Both the position numbers and the translations under genes were made by a program. Below the pieces are notes generated by a model that was not told where the DNA came from, made no database searches, and was given only the letters and a program-made list of their open reading frames with translations. From positions 1,736,001 through 1,800,000 of the forward strand of contig NZ_CP117520.1 in NCBI RefSeq assembly GCF_028621895.1: a DNA stretch of 64,000 bases. Direction: 5' to 3'. The stretch comes from Acinetobacter sp. GSS19 (lineage in GTDB: Bacteria; Pseudomonadota; Gammaproteobacteria; Pseudomonadales; Moraxellaceae). Shown here one piece after another: positions 17,951 through 27,036 of the stretch. Every line of letters begins with the position of its first letter. The first letter of the stretch is position 1.

Positions 17951-17982
17951 AAAAAAAGCTTTGCCGAGGCAAAGCTTTTTTT
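17951..17982. terminator. Bidirectional terminator between the 515-aa gene and pitA
   Basis: AAAAAAAGCTTTGCC, GA loop, GGCAAAGCTTTTTTT: a perfect stem with A and T tracts between convergent genes. Confidence 0.9.
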
Positions 17983-18002
17983 ATTATAGGTTTTATTGCG
18001 AA

Positions 18003-19622
18003 TTAAACGAACTGCAGGAACAACCAGTACAAGCCACCCGATAAACAGATGGTTGCAGGCAAGGTAAAGATCCAGGCTGAGAGGATGGTTCTTACCGTTG
18101 CGAAGTTCAAACCAGACTTATTGGCCACCATCGTACCGGCAACCGCACTGTTCAAAACATGGGTTGTCGATACTGGCATCCCTAAGCCGTCTGCCGCTGC
18201 AATCGTGGTCATCGCCACAAGTTCCGCCGACATCCCTTGACCATAGGTCATGTGGTTTTTACCAATACGCTCACCGACGGTAACCACAATACGCTTCCAG
18301 CCCACCATGGTTCCAAGACCCAACGCTAAAGCAACTGCAACTTTTACCCAGGTCGGGATGTATTGCAGGAATGAATCCAGGTTGTCACGATAGTCTTCTA
18401 CCACCTTGTCTTGTTGTTCATTCAACTTAGGTAAGGCTTTTGCTTTATCCAGACGTTTGAAGGCGGTCGTACTCAAATACATGTCGTTACGGATTTCCGC
18501 AACCTGTGCTTCAGGAATATCTTTCAGACTGCGGTAATCACCGACGCGCTCACCCAAATGGTTCGTCAAACTGGCCAAAGCGGGAACCACTTCAGGGTTG
18601 ACTTGTTTCGTCTGGATGTATTTGGTCAATACGTCACGGGCTTTTTCATCGGCCATCTGGTCATGCTGGGCATAAAGAACAGTCGCCGTTTGTGCAGACA
18701 ATTTTTCAAAAGACTGCAGATGCTGGTTGTCCAGATTCTTGTTTAATGAATACGCCATTGGTACCAAACCGATCAGAATCAACATGATCAGGCCCATACC
18801 TTTTTGACCATCGTTTGAACCATGCGCAAAGCTCACACCAGTACAGGTGAAAATCAGCAAGGCACGAATGAGTGGTGGTGGTGGCTTATTGCCTTCAGGT
18901 GGCTGGAACAGTTCCAACTGACGTTTGAAAATGGTTTTCACCAGCAAGAACACAATTGCAGCAAAACCGAAACCGATCAGTGGCGAGAACAACAATGCCT
19001 TACCCACCTTCATCACCTGATCCATATCCACACCACTAGCACCGCCGGTAGTATTCAACAGGTAATTCATCACCCCTACACCCAGAATCGAACCAATCAG
19101 GGTATGCGAACTCGATGCTGGAATGCCAAGGAACCAAGTTCCCAAGTTCCACAGAATCGCGGCGATCAGCATGGCAAAAACCATGGCAAAACCAGCACCA
19201 CTGCCAACATTCATAATCAGTTCGACAGGCAACAGCGCGATAATTCCGTAAGCAACCGCACCACTGGCGATCATGACCCCAAGAAAGTTACAGAAACCGG
19301 CCCACATGACGGCAACAGGTGCAGGCAACGCATTGGTATAAATCACGGTTGCGACTGCGTTCGCCGTGTCATGGAAACCATTCACGAACTCAAAGCCCAA
19401 AGCGATCAGTAATGCCGTCGCTAATAGGATAACGGAATATAAGCTAAGCGCCGGTACATGAGAAAGGTCCGCACTCATCTGAAACGCGATATAAATCAAC
19501 GTTGAAATGATGATTGCAAGAAACACCGGCATAAAGAATTTCGGTGTTGGGACATGCACATTCGTCGACCGTGTGGCGGATTGACCGGCTGAGTCTTGAC
19601 GTGGAGAAGTATTCTGATTCAT
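18003..19622 (-). CDS. pitA: Low-affinity inorganic phosphate transporter, PiT family
   Basis: A 539-aa inner-membrane carrier that takes up phosphate, usually as a metal-phosphate complex driven by protons. The two PiT signature repeats are visible: GFEFVNGFHDTANAVATVIYT near residue 85 and the C-terminal copy containing AAADGLGMPVSTTHVLNSA near 480. A long hydrophilic loop (about 300-420) separates the two halves, as in E. coli PitA. About ten helices are apparent. A Pho-box-like direct repeat lies about 50 bases upstream of the ATG, suggesting PhoB control, whereas E. coli pitA is not classically in the Pho regulon. Confidence 0.94.
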   Translation of the reverse strand: MNQNTSPRQDSAGQSATRSTNVHVPTPKFFMPVFLAIIISTLIYIAFQMSADLSHVPALSLYSVILLATALLIALGFEFVNGFHDTANAVATVIYTNALPAPVAVMWAGFCNFLGVMIASGAVAYGIIALLPVELIMNVGSGAGFAMVFAMLIAAILWNLGTWFLGIPASSSHTLIGSILGVGVMNYLLNTTGGASGVDMDQVMKVGKALLFSPLIGFGFAAIVFLLVKTIFKRQLELFQPPEGNKPPPPLIRALLIFTCTGVSFAHGSNDGQKGMGLIMLILIGLVPMAYSLNKNLDNQHLQSFEKLSAQTATVLYAQHDQMADEKARDVLTKYIQTKQVNPEVVPALASLTNHLGERVGDYRSLKDIPEAQVAEIRNDMYLSTTAFKRLDKAKALPKLNEQQDKVVEDYRDNLDSFLQYIPTWVKVAVALALGLGTMVGWKRIVVTVGERIGKNHMTYGQGMSAELVAMTTIAAADGLGMPVSTTHVLNSAVAGTMVANKSGLNFATVRTILSAWIFTLPATICLSGGLYWLFLQFV

Positions 19623-19672
19623 GCAGATAGCATTTAAAGGACAATAAAATGCCCTTATTGTTAAATTAAATT

Positions 19673-19690
19673 ATGACAATTATATGACAA
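19673..19690 (-). promoter_or_regulatory. Pho-box-like direct repeat upstream of pitA
   Basis: On the pitA strand TTGTCAT-ATAA-TTGTCAT repeats with the exact 11-base period of PhoB sites (consensus CTGTCAT). It ends 51 bases before the pitA ATG. A CTGTCAT in the opposite direction lies at 19695-19701. Confidence 0.65.
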
Positions 19691-19701
19691 AAAGCTGTCA
19701 T

Positions 19702-20036
19702 ATAACGCCCTTTTTTAACAATTGCATTAATTTTGACTGTCATCCCACTGGATTGGACTATTCGTTATTCAACTTTAGAAAGTTCATCGAGTTTTAAATG
19801 GGATGTGACCGCTACAACAGCGGAAAAACATGCATCTGAATCAGCTCTATAACATGCTCAACCATGAAGAAGATGAGCGGAATATACGAATTCAATATTG
19901 CAGTTTGATGAAAAAACCGACGTGAATGCTTTGATTTGCAAGCGTCTAGCCCTGCCACCTCTTGCAAGCCATAAAAATCCGGATGAAACCTGCTATAATG
20001 CCGACCATTTTACATCCATCTGCACTGGGGTTCCTT
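19702..20036. other. pitA-metH intergenic region with a possible mini-ORF
   Basis: This is the metH side of the gap. It holds an unsupported 31-codon ORF (19830-19925), the inverted repeat TTGCAAG-N18-CTTGCAA (19936-19967) and the metH promoter. I found no convincing cobalamin riboswitch core. Confidence 0.45.
19991..19999 (+). promoter_or_regulatory. Extended -10 promoter of metH
   Basis: TGCTATAAT is a consensus -10 hexamer with the TGn extension, 37 bases before the metH ATG. No good -35 is seen at normal spacing, as expected for an extended -10 promoter. Confidence 0.65.
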
Positions 20037-23000
20037 ATGTCCACGCTTGCCACCCTAAAAGAGCTTCTCGCCAAACGTATCCTGATTATTGATGGTGCCA
20101 TGGGAACCATGATCCAACGCCATCAACTGGAAGAAGCTGACTACCGGGGTGAGCGTTTTTCCGACTGGGCGCATGACCTGAAAGGCAACAACGACCTGTT
20201 GGTTCTAACCCAACCGCAAATTATTCAAGGTATTCACGAAGCCTATCTGGATGCCGGTGCAGACATCATTGAAACCAACAGCTTTAACGGCACCCGCGTT
20301 TCCATGTCTGATTACCACATGGAAGACCTGGTACCAGAAATCAACCGTGAAGCCGCGCGTATTGCCAAAGCAGCCTGTGAAAAATACTCGACGCCGGACA
20401 AACCGCGTTTTGTCGCAGGTGTCTTGGGACCCACTTCACGGACCTGTTCGATTTCACCGAACGTCAACGATCCAGCCTTCCGTAACATCACCTTTGATGA
20501 ACTGAAAGAAAACTATATCGAAGCAGCGCATGCGCTGATCGAAGGTGGCGCGGATATCCTGCTGATCGAAACCGTGTTTGACACCTTGAACTGTAAAGCC
20601 GCAATCTTTGCGGTAAAAGAAGTGTTCAAGCAAATCGGTTATGAACTGCCATTGATGATTTCCGGCACCATTACCGATGCTTCAGGCCGTACCTTAACTG
20701 GTCAAACGGCGGAAGCCTTCTGGAACTCGGTGCGTCATGGTGATCTTTTGTCGATCGGCTTTAACTGTGCACTCGGTGCAGATGCAATGCGCCCGCACGT
20801 CAAAACTGTTGCCGATGTCGCTGATGTGTTTGTTTCTGCGCACCCGAATGCCGGTTTGCCAAATGCTTTTGGTGGTTATGACGAAACACCGGAGCAAACC
20901 GCAGCCTTCCTGAAAGAATTTGCCGAAAGCGGTCTGATCAACATCACCGGTGGTTGTTGTGGTACCACACCGGATCACATTCGTGCGATCTACAATGCCG
21001 TGAAAGATATTGCACCGCGCCAGATTCCAGACATCAAACCAGCTTGTCGTCTCAGTGGTTTAGAACCGTTTAACATTTTTGACGACTCGCTGTTTGTGAA
21101 CGTTGGTGAACGAACCAATGTCACCGGTTCAAAAAAATTCCTGCGTCTGATCCGTGAAGAAAATTTTGCCGAAGCCCTCGATGTTGCACGTCAACAGGTG
21201 GAAAGCGGTGCACAGATCATCGACATCAACATGGATGAAGGCATGCTCGATTCGCAACATGCGATGGTGCATTTCCTGAATCTGGTCGCATCTGAGCCGG
21301 ATATTTCCCGTGTACCAATCATGATTGACTCCTCAAAATGGGAAATCATTGAAGCCGGCCTGAAATGCGTGCAAGGTAAACCGGTCGTCAACTCGATTTC
21401 CCTGAAAGAAGGCTATGATGAGTTTGTCGAAAAAGCGCGCCTGTGCCGCCAGTATGGTGCAGCAATTATCGTGATGGCCTTTGATGAAAAGGGTCAGGCC
21501 GATACCGCTGAGCGTAAACGTGAAATCTGTAAACGTTCTTATGACGTATTGGTCAACGAAGTCGGTTTTCCATCGGAAGACATCATCTTTGACCCGAACG
21601 TATTTGCCGTCGCGACCGGTATTGAAGAACACAACAACTACGCCGTGGACTTCATCGAAGCAACTGGCTGGATCAAGCAAAACCTGCCGAATGCGATGAT
21701 TTCTGGGGGTGTCTCCAACGTCTCGTTCTCGTTCCGTGGTAATGAGCCGGTACGTGAAGCCATTCACTCGGTGTTCCTCTACCATGCCATCAAGCAAGGC
21801 ATGACCATGGGCATTGTCAACGCCGGACAGATGGCGATTTATGATGACATTCCACAAGAACTGAAAGAAGCTGTTGAAGATGTCATTCTGAACCGCAATC
21901 AGGGTGAAAGCGGTCAGGATGCGACAGAAAAACTGCTGGAAGTGGCAGAACAATACCGTGGTCAGGCCGGTGCACAAAAAGCCGTTGAAAACCTAGAATG
22001 GCGTAACCAGTCCGTCGAAAAACGTCTGGAATATGCGTTAGTGAAAGGGATTACCACGTTCATTGATGAAGATACCGAAGAGGCACGTCTCAAAGCCAAA
22101 CGCCCACTGGATGTGATCGAAGGCCCATTGATGGATGGTATGAACGTGGTCGGCGACCTGTTTGGTGCCGGCAAGATGTTCCTGCCACAGGTAGTGAAAT
22201 CTGCCCGTGTCATGAAACAGGCGGTGGCTTGGCTCAACCCGTACATCGAAGCGGAAAAAACTGCCGGTGAGACCAAAGGTAAAGTGCTGATGGCCACGGT
22301 GAAAGGTGACGTACACGACATTGGGAAAAACATTGTTGGCGTGGTCCTCGGCTGTAATGGCTACGACATTGTTGACCTCGGCGTGATGGTCCCTGCCGAG
22401 AAGATTCTGCAAACTGCGATTGACGAGAAGGTTGATATTATCGGTCTGTCCGGTTTGATTACCCCATCGCTCGATGAAATGGTCTTTGTTGCCAAAGAAA
22501 TGCAGCGTAAAGGCTTCAAGATTCCACTATTGATTGGTGGTGCAACCACTTCCAAAGCGCATACCGCTGTCAAAATTGATCCACAATATCAAAATGATGC
22601 CGTGATTTATGTGGCAGATGCCTCACGTGCCGTGGGTGTCGCAACCAGCTTGTTGTCGAAAGACATGAAAGCCGATTTCGTGGCTCAACATCGTGCCGAA
22701 TATGCCAAGGTCCGTGAACGGATTGCCAACAAGCAACCAAAAGCAGCCAAACTGTCTTATGCTGAATCGATTGAAAATGGTCTGAAAATTGACTGGACCC
22801 AAGGTGAACTGGCGCAACCAAAATTGATTGGGACGCAGGTGATCACCCAGTATCCTCTTGAGACACTGGTGAAATATTTTGACTGGACGCCATTCTTTAT
22901 TTCCTGGAGTCTGGCGGGTAAATTCCCGCAAATCCTGCAGGATGAGATTGTCGGTGAAGCAGCGACGGATTTGTACAATCAGGCCCAAGTGATGCTAAAA

Positions 23001-23729
23001 GACATCATCGAAAATAAACGTTTCGATGCACGTGCCGTCTTTGGCATCTACCCGGCCAAACGTACCGCTGCGGATACCGTAACCGTCTATGATGAAGCGG
23101 GACAAGCCACCCATCATTTTGAACATTTGCGTCAGCAATCCGATAAAGTCACCGGTAAGCCGAACTTGTCTTTAGCGGACTTTATTGCCCCTGAAACTGC
23201 TGATCAGCAGGATTATCTGGGTGGCTTTACCGTATCGATCTTTGGTGCAGAAGAAATGGCCCATGAATTCAAAGCCAAAGGTGATGACTATTCTGCCATT
23301 CTGGTGCAATCACTCGGGGACCGTTTTGCTGAAGCCTTTGCTGAACATCTGCATGAACGCATCCGTAAAGAGTTCTGGGGTTATCAACCGGATGAACAAC
23401 TGTCCAATGAAGAGTTGATCAAGGAAAAATACGTCGGTATCCGCCCTGCCCCGGGCTATCCGGCGTGCCCAGAGCATTCGGAAAAAGCAGTGTTGTTTGA
23501 CTGGTTAGGTTCAACCGACAAGATCGGCACACAGCTCACTTCGAGTTTTGCGATGTGGCCACCTTCAAGTGTCAGCGGTTTCTATTATGCCCACCCAGAA
23601 TCCCAGTACTTCAATGTCGGTAAAATCTCTCAAGACCAGCTTGAGGACTATGCCAAACGTAAAGGCTGGACTCTGGATGAAGCCAAACGCTGGCTGGCAC
23701 CAAATCTCGATGATTCAATTGATGCTTAA
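20037..23729 (+). CDS. metH: Cobalamin-dependent methionine synthase
   Basis: MetH transfers methyl from 5-methyltetrahydrofolate to homocysteine through B12. All four modules are present in 1230 aa. First is the homocysteine domain with zinc ligands Cys244 (GFNC) and Cys307/Cys308 (GGCCGTTP). Next is the folate-binding TIM barrel ([14 protein letters not shown] onward). Then comes the B12 cap plus binding domain with axial His760 in GDVHDIGK. Last is the SAM-dependent reactivation domain ([12 protein letters not shown]). The start is the ATG after CTGGGG; an upstream in-frame ATG at 19962 lies before the promoter -10 and is rejected. Use of MetH requires cobalamin, made or imported elsewhere. 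Confidence 0.98.
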   Translation: MSTLATLKELLAKRILIIDGAMGTMIQRHQLEEADYRGERFSDWAHDLKGNNDLLVLTQPQIIQGIHEAYLDAGADIIETNSFNGTRVSMSDYHMEDLVPEINREAARIAKAACEKYSTPDKPRFVAGVLGPTSRTCSISPNVNDPAFRNITFDELKENYIEAAHALIEGGADILLIETVFDTLNCKAAIFAVKEVFKQIGYELPLMISGTITDASGRTLTGQTAEAFWNSVRHGDLLSIGFNCALGADAMRPHVKTVADVADVFVSAHPNAGLPNAFGGYDETPEQTAAFLKEFAESGLINITGGCCGTTPDHIRAIYNAVKDIAPRQIPDIKPACRLSGLEPFNIFDDSLFVNVGERTNVTGSKKFLRLIREENFAEALDVARQQVESGAQIIDINMDEGMLDSQHAMVHFLNLVASEPDISRVPIMIDSSKWEIIEAGLKCVQGKPVVNSISLKEGYDEFVEKARLCRQYGAAIIVMAFDEKGQADTAERKREICKRSYDVLVNEVGFPSEDIIFDPNVFAVATGIEEHNNYAVDFIEATGWIKQNLPNAMISGGVSNVSFSFRGNEPVREAIHSVFLYHAIKQGMTMGIVNAGQMAIYDDIPQELKEAVEDVILNRNQGESGQDATEKLLEVAEQYRGQAGAQKAVENLEWRNQSVEKRLEYALVKGITTFIDEDTEEARLKAKRPLDVIEGPLMDGMNVVGDLFGAGKMFLPQVVKSARVMKQAVAWLNPYIEAEKTAGETKGKVLMATVKGDVHDIGKNIVGVVLGCNGYDIVDLGVMVPAEKILQTAIDEKVDIIGLSGLITPSLDEMVFVAKEMQRKGFKIPLLIGGATTSKAHTAVKIDPQYQNDAVIYVADASRAVGVATSLLSKDMKADFVAQHRAEYAKVRERIANKQPKAAKLSYAESIENGLKIDWTQGELAQPKLIGTQVITQYPLETLVKYFDWTPFFISWSLAGKFPQILQDEIVGEAATDLYNQAQVMLKDIIENKRFDARAVFGIYPAKRTAADTVTVYDEAGQATHHFEHLRQQSDKVTGKPNLSLADFIAPETADQQDYLGGFTVSIFGAEEMAHEFKAKGDDYSAILVQSLGDRFAEAFAEHLHERIRKEFWGYQPDEQLSNEELIKEKYVGIRPAPGYPACPEHSEKAVLFDWLGSTDKIGTQLTSSFAMWPPSSVSGFYYAHPESQYFNVGKISQDQLEDYAKRKGWTLDEAKRWLAPNLDDSIDA

Positions 23730-23737
23730 GGCAGTAT

Positions 23738-23770
23738 AAAAAAATCCCCTCAAATGAGGGGATTTTTTTA
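23738..23770. terminator. Bidirectional terminator between metH and the FKBP gene
   Basis: AAAAAATCCCCTCA and TGAGGGGATTTTTT form a perfect stem with an AA loop between convergent genes. Confidence 0.9.
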
Positions 23771-23791
23771 TGATGGCTAACGATTCAAAGC

Positions 23792-24133
23792 TTATTCATC
23801 ACGAGTTTTAACATCAAACAATTCAATTTCAAAAATAAGATTGGAATTGGCCGGAATGATATTGCCCATCTTGCGCTCACCATAAGCCAAATGGGACGGT
23901 ACGATCAATTTACGTTTACCGCCGACCTTCATCCCCATAATGCCCTGATCCCAGCCTTTAATCACGCGGCCAGTACCAATCACACATTCAAAATAATTAC
24001 CGCGGTCAATGGAAGAGTCGAACTTGGTGCCATCTTCCAACCAGCCAGTATAATGTGTGGTAATCAGCGCACCTTTGACCGCTTCTTTACCTTCACCTAC
24101 TTTTAAATCAATAATCTGTAATTCATTCGACAT
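23792..24133 (-). CDS. FKBP-type peptidyl-prolyl cis-trans isomerase
   Basis: A compact single-domain FKBP of 113 aa that speeds cis-trans isomerisation of prolyl bonds. Family landmarks are present: HYTGWLEDGTKFDSS, GRVIKGWDQGI, GGKRKLIVP, LAYGERKMG and a final FEIELFDV strand. There is no signal peptide, so it is cytosolic, unlike periplasmic FkpA. One substitution stands out: the usual PF.F following SSIDRG reads YFECVIG. The gene is convergent with metH. Confidence 0.94.
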   Translation of the reverse strand: MSNELQIIDLKVGEGKEAVKGALITTHYTGWLEDGTKFDSSIDRGNYFECVIGTGRVIKGWDQGIMGMKVGGKRKLIVPSHLAYGERKMGNIIPANSNLIFEIELFDVKTRDE

Positions 24134-24249
24134 GACATGATCCTGTTTCTATCAACCGGCAAATCATGTGGCCGGTACGGGGTTCAATTTTGAGAGATTA
24201 TAGCCTGTCGCGATGAATATCCGCGTAAAATTGACTGGTTGAGGCTGAA

Positions 24250-24873
24250 TTAGTATTCCAGCTCTCTCACATCGGGATCATTCAGTAAAAATTCGATCAA
24301 TTTTTTATGGTTGCTGGCTCGTCCCTGTAAAAACCAGTGACCGGTAATGCTGGTTTCGGTTTTATGCTGCACCCCGCGCTCGATCCGCATGTGGAACTGC
24401 TTAAACACCGCCTCATAATGATGTAAGGTTTCCTGCTGATAGGCACAGACAATTTTATAGTCACGTTGCATATTCAGCTCGGCGATCCAGTCCTGAATAT
24501 AAATCATCAGAATCAGTACGATGAGCACCACCACCGCAGTGAGGACACTCAACAAAACATAACCCGCTCCGGTCGCAATGCCTAAAGCAGCAACCATCCA
24601 GATGGTCGTGGCCGTGGTAATGCCCGAGATATGATTTTCTTCTTTGAAGATCACGCCCGCACCGATAAAACCAAGGCCAGTCAGAATGTTGGCAGCCAAA
24701 CGGTCCGGATTATTGACGCCGATCTTGATCGACATAATGGTAAACAGACAGGAAGCCAGACTGACCATAATCATGGTACGCAAGCCAGCAGACTTGTTAC
24801 GATATTCGCGTTCTGCGCCAATCACCGCACCGATCAGCAAGGCAATCAATAAATGATAAAGGTCGGCATTCAT
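24250..24873 (-). CDS. MgtC/SapB family membrane protein
   Basis: A 207-aa protein with the MgtC/SapB N-terminal domain: about four membrane helices, the GAVIGAEREYRNKSAGLRTM signature near residue 15, and GLGFIGAGVIFKEE near 67. A cytosolic ACT-like C-terminal region of about 80 residues follows. Relatives act in magnesium limitation, intracellular survival or control of the F-type ATPase, but no role can be fixed here. A strong AAGGAGA Shine-Dalgarno precedes the ATG. No P-type Mg ATPase gene is adjacent. Confidence 0.9.
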   Translation of the reverse strand: MNADLYHLLIALLIGAVIGAEREYRNKSAGLRTMIMVSLASCLFTIMSIKIGVNNPDRLAANILTGLGFIGAGVIFKEENHISGITTATTIWMVAALGIATGAGYVLLSVLTAVVVLIVLILMIYIQDWIAELNMQRDYKIVCAYQQETLHHYEAVFKQFHMRIERGVQHKTETSITGHWFLQGRASNHKKLIEFLLNDPDVRELEY

Positions 24874-24977
24874 TGATTTCTCTCCTTGACTGATAATGCT
24901 GTATTCTTTTATATGCCTGCTAAACTATTGTTGCAAGTCAATTTTTTCAGGCTATTACTACATGACGGAAGTCTGTT

Positions 24978-25508
24978 TTATTTCAGTTGGGTCCACTCAA
25001 CCGTGACTTGTCCTTGATCGCTGAGGAGCGTCCATTCCCCATCCAGAATATTCAGCTGTAACTGCATGGTTCGTTCACAAAGGTCGGTTAAAGCCTGAGT
25101 AGTCTTCTCACTCAATGCCCAGACACTCAAATTATTCAGCGTTTTCAGCTTGCTGCTTTTTTTCCACCAGTCATCCACTTGACTGCCATAAGCGACCACT
25201 GCCACTTGCTGGCAACGACTACTGGCTTTTTTCACTTTATCTTCGGCAGGGCAACCGACTTCAATCCATTTTTCCAACTGGCCAGTCAGGTCTTTTTGCC
25301 ACAAGGCCGGTTCATCGGTTTCAAACAAATCTTTGGTAAATTCTAGACGTTCATCGGCAAAACGAGCATAAGCCAGGATTCTCACCATCAAACGTTCAAT
25401 GGTCTCCGAAGGGTGCAATGCCAGGGTCAGTTGATAATCCGCATAAATATGCTGATCCATATCAGCAATATTCAGATCCGCTTTATAAATGGTTGCTTTG
25501 AGCGCCAT
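24978..25508 (-). CDS. YaeQ family protein
   Basis: A 176-aa cytosolic protein matching YaeQ throughout: N-terminal MALKATIYKADLNIADMD, HPSETIERLMVRILAYA, EPALWQKDLTG, WIEVGCPAEDKVKKAS and a C-terminal QLQLNILDGEW. The fold in the family resembles PD-(D/E)XK nucleases, but biochemical activity has not been shown as far as I know. E. coli YaeQ was reported to suppress loss of RfaH, with conflicting evidence. It lies between mgtC and the COG0523 GTPase on the same strand, with about 110-base gaps on either side. Confidence 0.92.
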   Translation of the reverse strand: MALKATIYKADLNIADMDQHIYADYQLTLALHPSETIERLMVRILAYARFADERLEFTKDLFETDEPALWQKDLTGQLEKWIEVGCPAEDKVKKASSRCQQVAVVAYGSQVDDWWKKSSKLKTLNNLSVWALSEKTTQALTDLCERTMQLQLNILDGEWTLLSDQGQVTVEWTQLK

Positions 25509-25617
25509 GACAGATGTTTACCTAAGCATTAAAAATGGCGCTCAGCATAACAAAAGCCCGATCAGAACGCAGCAGCAATTCCGCATGTTTACTGCCACAA
25601 AAGCTTGTCGGTTCAAA

Positions 25618-26637
25618 TCACTTGACATTTAACTGCAAGGCGAGCAGTTGCTGCTCGAAATTCTGCCAGTCACGCTCATCCGGCACGATCACCTCGATAC
25701 GGTTATCAATTCCTTCATCGCCGGACTTGTAATTAAACTGGGCCGGATTGAAATTGAAGTACATCCAGCCCTGGTTGGTATTGAAGATCGCCTTGATGCG
25801 CAGCCAGTCTTTCTGATGACAGAGCAAATCGAGTAAAGGTAAAAAATCAAATTGCCAGTTTTTCGGCAGTTTCCAGCCCGCTACACTATAACCCTGAGCA
25901 GTCTCCACATAGTGATAAGGCAACTGCTTGATTTCGACCTTTTGCTCTGCCGTATTTGAACTTGCTCGTTGCAGTTTCAACAGAGGTTGCACCTTGCGCT
26001 GCGTTCCGACATACGGCAGATCGATCTCAGCCAAATCCAGCTGGCCATGTGCACTGCTCAGCCAGCGCTGAGCATAAGCTTGATATTCCTGTTTTAATTC
26101 ATCCAGTGCCTGATCATCAGCAAACGTCATTTGATCCTGATGGGAAACCACCACAATTTGCGCGGCTTTCAGCTGATCTGCATACAGGTTGTGTTTGACC
26201 CAATCATGATCATGCAGGCGTGATCCATCCACCACTGTCACCAAAGCCCGTATGGCCAAGGTTTGCTGCCAGTGAGGTTCGGTCAGCTGTTCCAGCAATT
26301 GTGCAGGATGCCCCAATCCGGTCGGCTCGATAAACAGGCGGGTGGGTTTACTTTCAGCCAGCAAGCGTGACAAAGCAATTTGCATCGGTAGCTGACTGCT
26401 ACAACACAAGCAACCGCCCAGTAATTCTTTCACGGCATAGCCTTGATCCTGTGGCAAAAGCTGCTGATCCACCCCGATCTGGCCAAATTCATTCATTAAA
26501 ATGGCCCAGGTTTCACCCTCTGGTTTTTGGCTGAGCAGATGCTGCAGTACAGTCGTCTTCCCTGCCCCTAAAAAACCCGAAATAATATGTGTTGGAATGG
26601 CGTTGTTTGCACTGACAAGTTTCAAGAAAATCCCCAC
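25618..26637 (-). CDS. COG0523 (CobW/P47K) metal-chaperone GTPase
   Basis: A 339-aa G3E-family GTPase. Walker A is GFLGAGKT (21-28), the metal site CLCC is at Cys76/Cys78/Cys79, and FIEPTGLGHP and TVVDGSRL correspond to later GTPase motifs. A CobW C-terminal domain (from about residue 225) follows. Relatives deliver zinc or cobalt to target enzymes. No start ATG is in frame before Walker A; GTG at 26637 or a nearby TTG must be used. No Zur-like palindrome was found upstream, so it may not be the zinc-regulated ZigA type. Confidence 0.88.
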   Translation of the reverse strand: MGIFLKLVSANNAIPTHIISGFLGAGKTTVLQHLLSQKPEGETWAILMNEFGQIGVDQQLLPQDQGYAVKELLGGCLCCSSQLPMQIALSRLLAESKPTRLFIEPTGLGHPAQLLEQLTEPHWQQTLAIRALVTVVDGSRLHDHDWVKHNLYADQLKAAQIVVVSHQDQMTFADDQALDELKQEYQAYAQRWLSSAHGQLDLAEIDLPYVGTQRKVQPLLKLQRASSNTAEQKVEIKQLPYHYVETAQGYSVAGWKLPKNWQFDFLPLLDLLCHQKDWLRIKAIFNTNQGWMYFNFNPAQFNYKSGDEGIDNRIEVIVPDERDWQNFEQQLLALQLNVK

Positions 26638-26639
26638 AT

Positions 26640-27036
26640 GTTGAGTTTATTTTTGCTCACCGGTGTTCTACGGCTTCGACCTGATGTTGCAAAAAACACA
26701 GCGTTTTGCCGTATTCTTCCTGAGATGAACATTCGCAGATCACCTTTCATTACCGTAGCGTTGATCATACGTGAAAATCCGGAGGACACAGCTGAAAAAT
26801 TCTAAAATCATCTGTTCAGAAGTTTCATCTTTCTTCCCCCCATCTCACAGCATCCCTATGATAGAAATGAACAATCATAGAATCTCTCCAAATGATGACA
26901 TAAATAAAAATTAATCATTAATATTCATAAATTTATATCAATAAAACCACCCTGAAGTGTTTTTTTTCTTGCTTGTTATCCACTATGGCATAGCTTGTCT
27001 AAGACCCTCTCTTCAACCTTAATAGGCGGGTGAAAG
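26640..27036. other. Intergenic region upstream of the GTPase and mhpA genes
   Basis: AT-rich gap between divergent genes. It contains the LysR-type dyad at 26856-26880. Short frames here lack coding character. Confidence 0.5.
26856..26880. promoter_or_regulatory. LysR-type operator-like dyad upstream of mhpA
   Basis: CTATGAT-N11-ATCATAG is a perfect 7-bp inverted repeat with the T-N11-A spacing typical of LysR-regulator sites. It lies about 157 bases before the mhpA ATG, and a LysR gene sits just beyond mhpA. Confidence 0.55.

Noticed and set aside
18822..19412. 196-aa ORF antisense to pitA
   Set aside because: Composition (His/Gln/Thr-rich, low complexity) is that of a shadow frame of a membrane-protein gene, and pitA is unambiguous.
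19923..20036. Cobalamin riboswitch upstream of metH
   Set aside because: The CCTGCC-like stretch near 19951 does not match the B12 box and there is no surrounding structure of suitable length.
21333..21977. 214-aa ORF antisense to metH
   Set aside because: Mirror frame of a conserved enzyme without family motifs.
26587..26805. 72-aa ORF upstream of the COG0523 gene
   Set aside because: Overlaps the GTPase 5' end, has no Shine-Dalgarno and no protein-like pattern.
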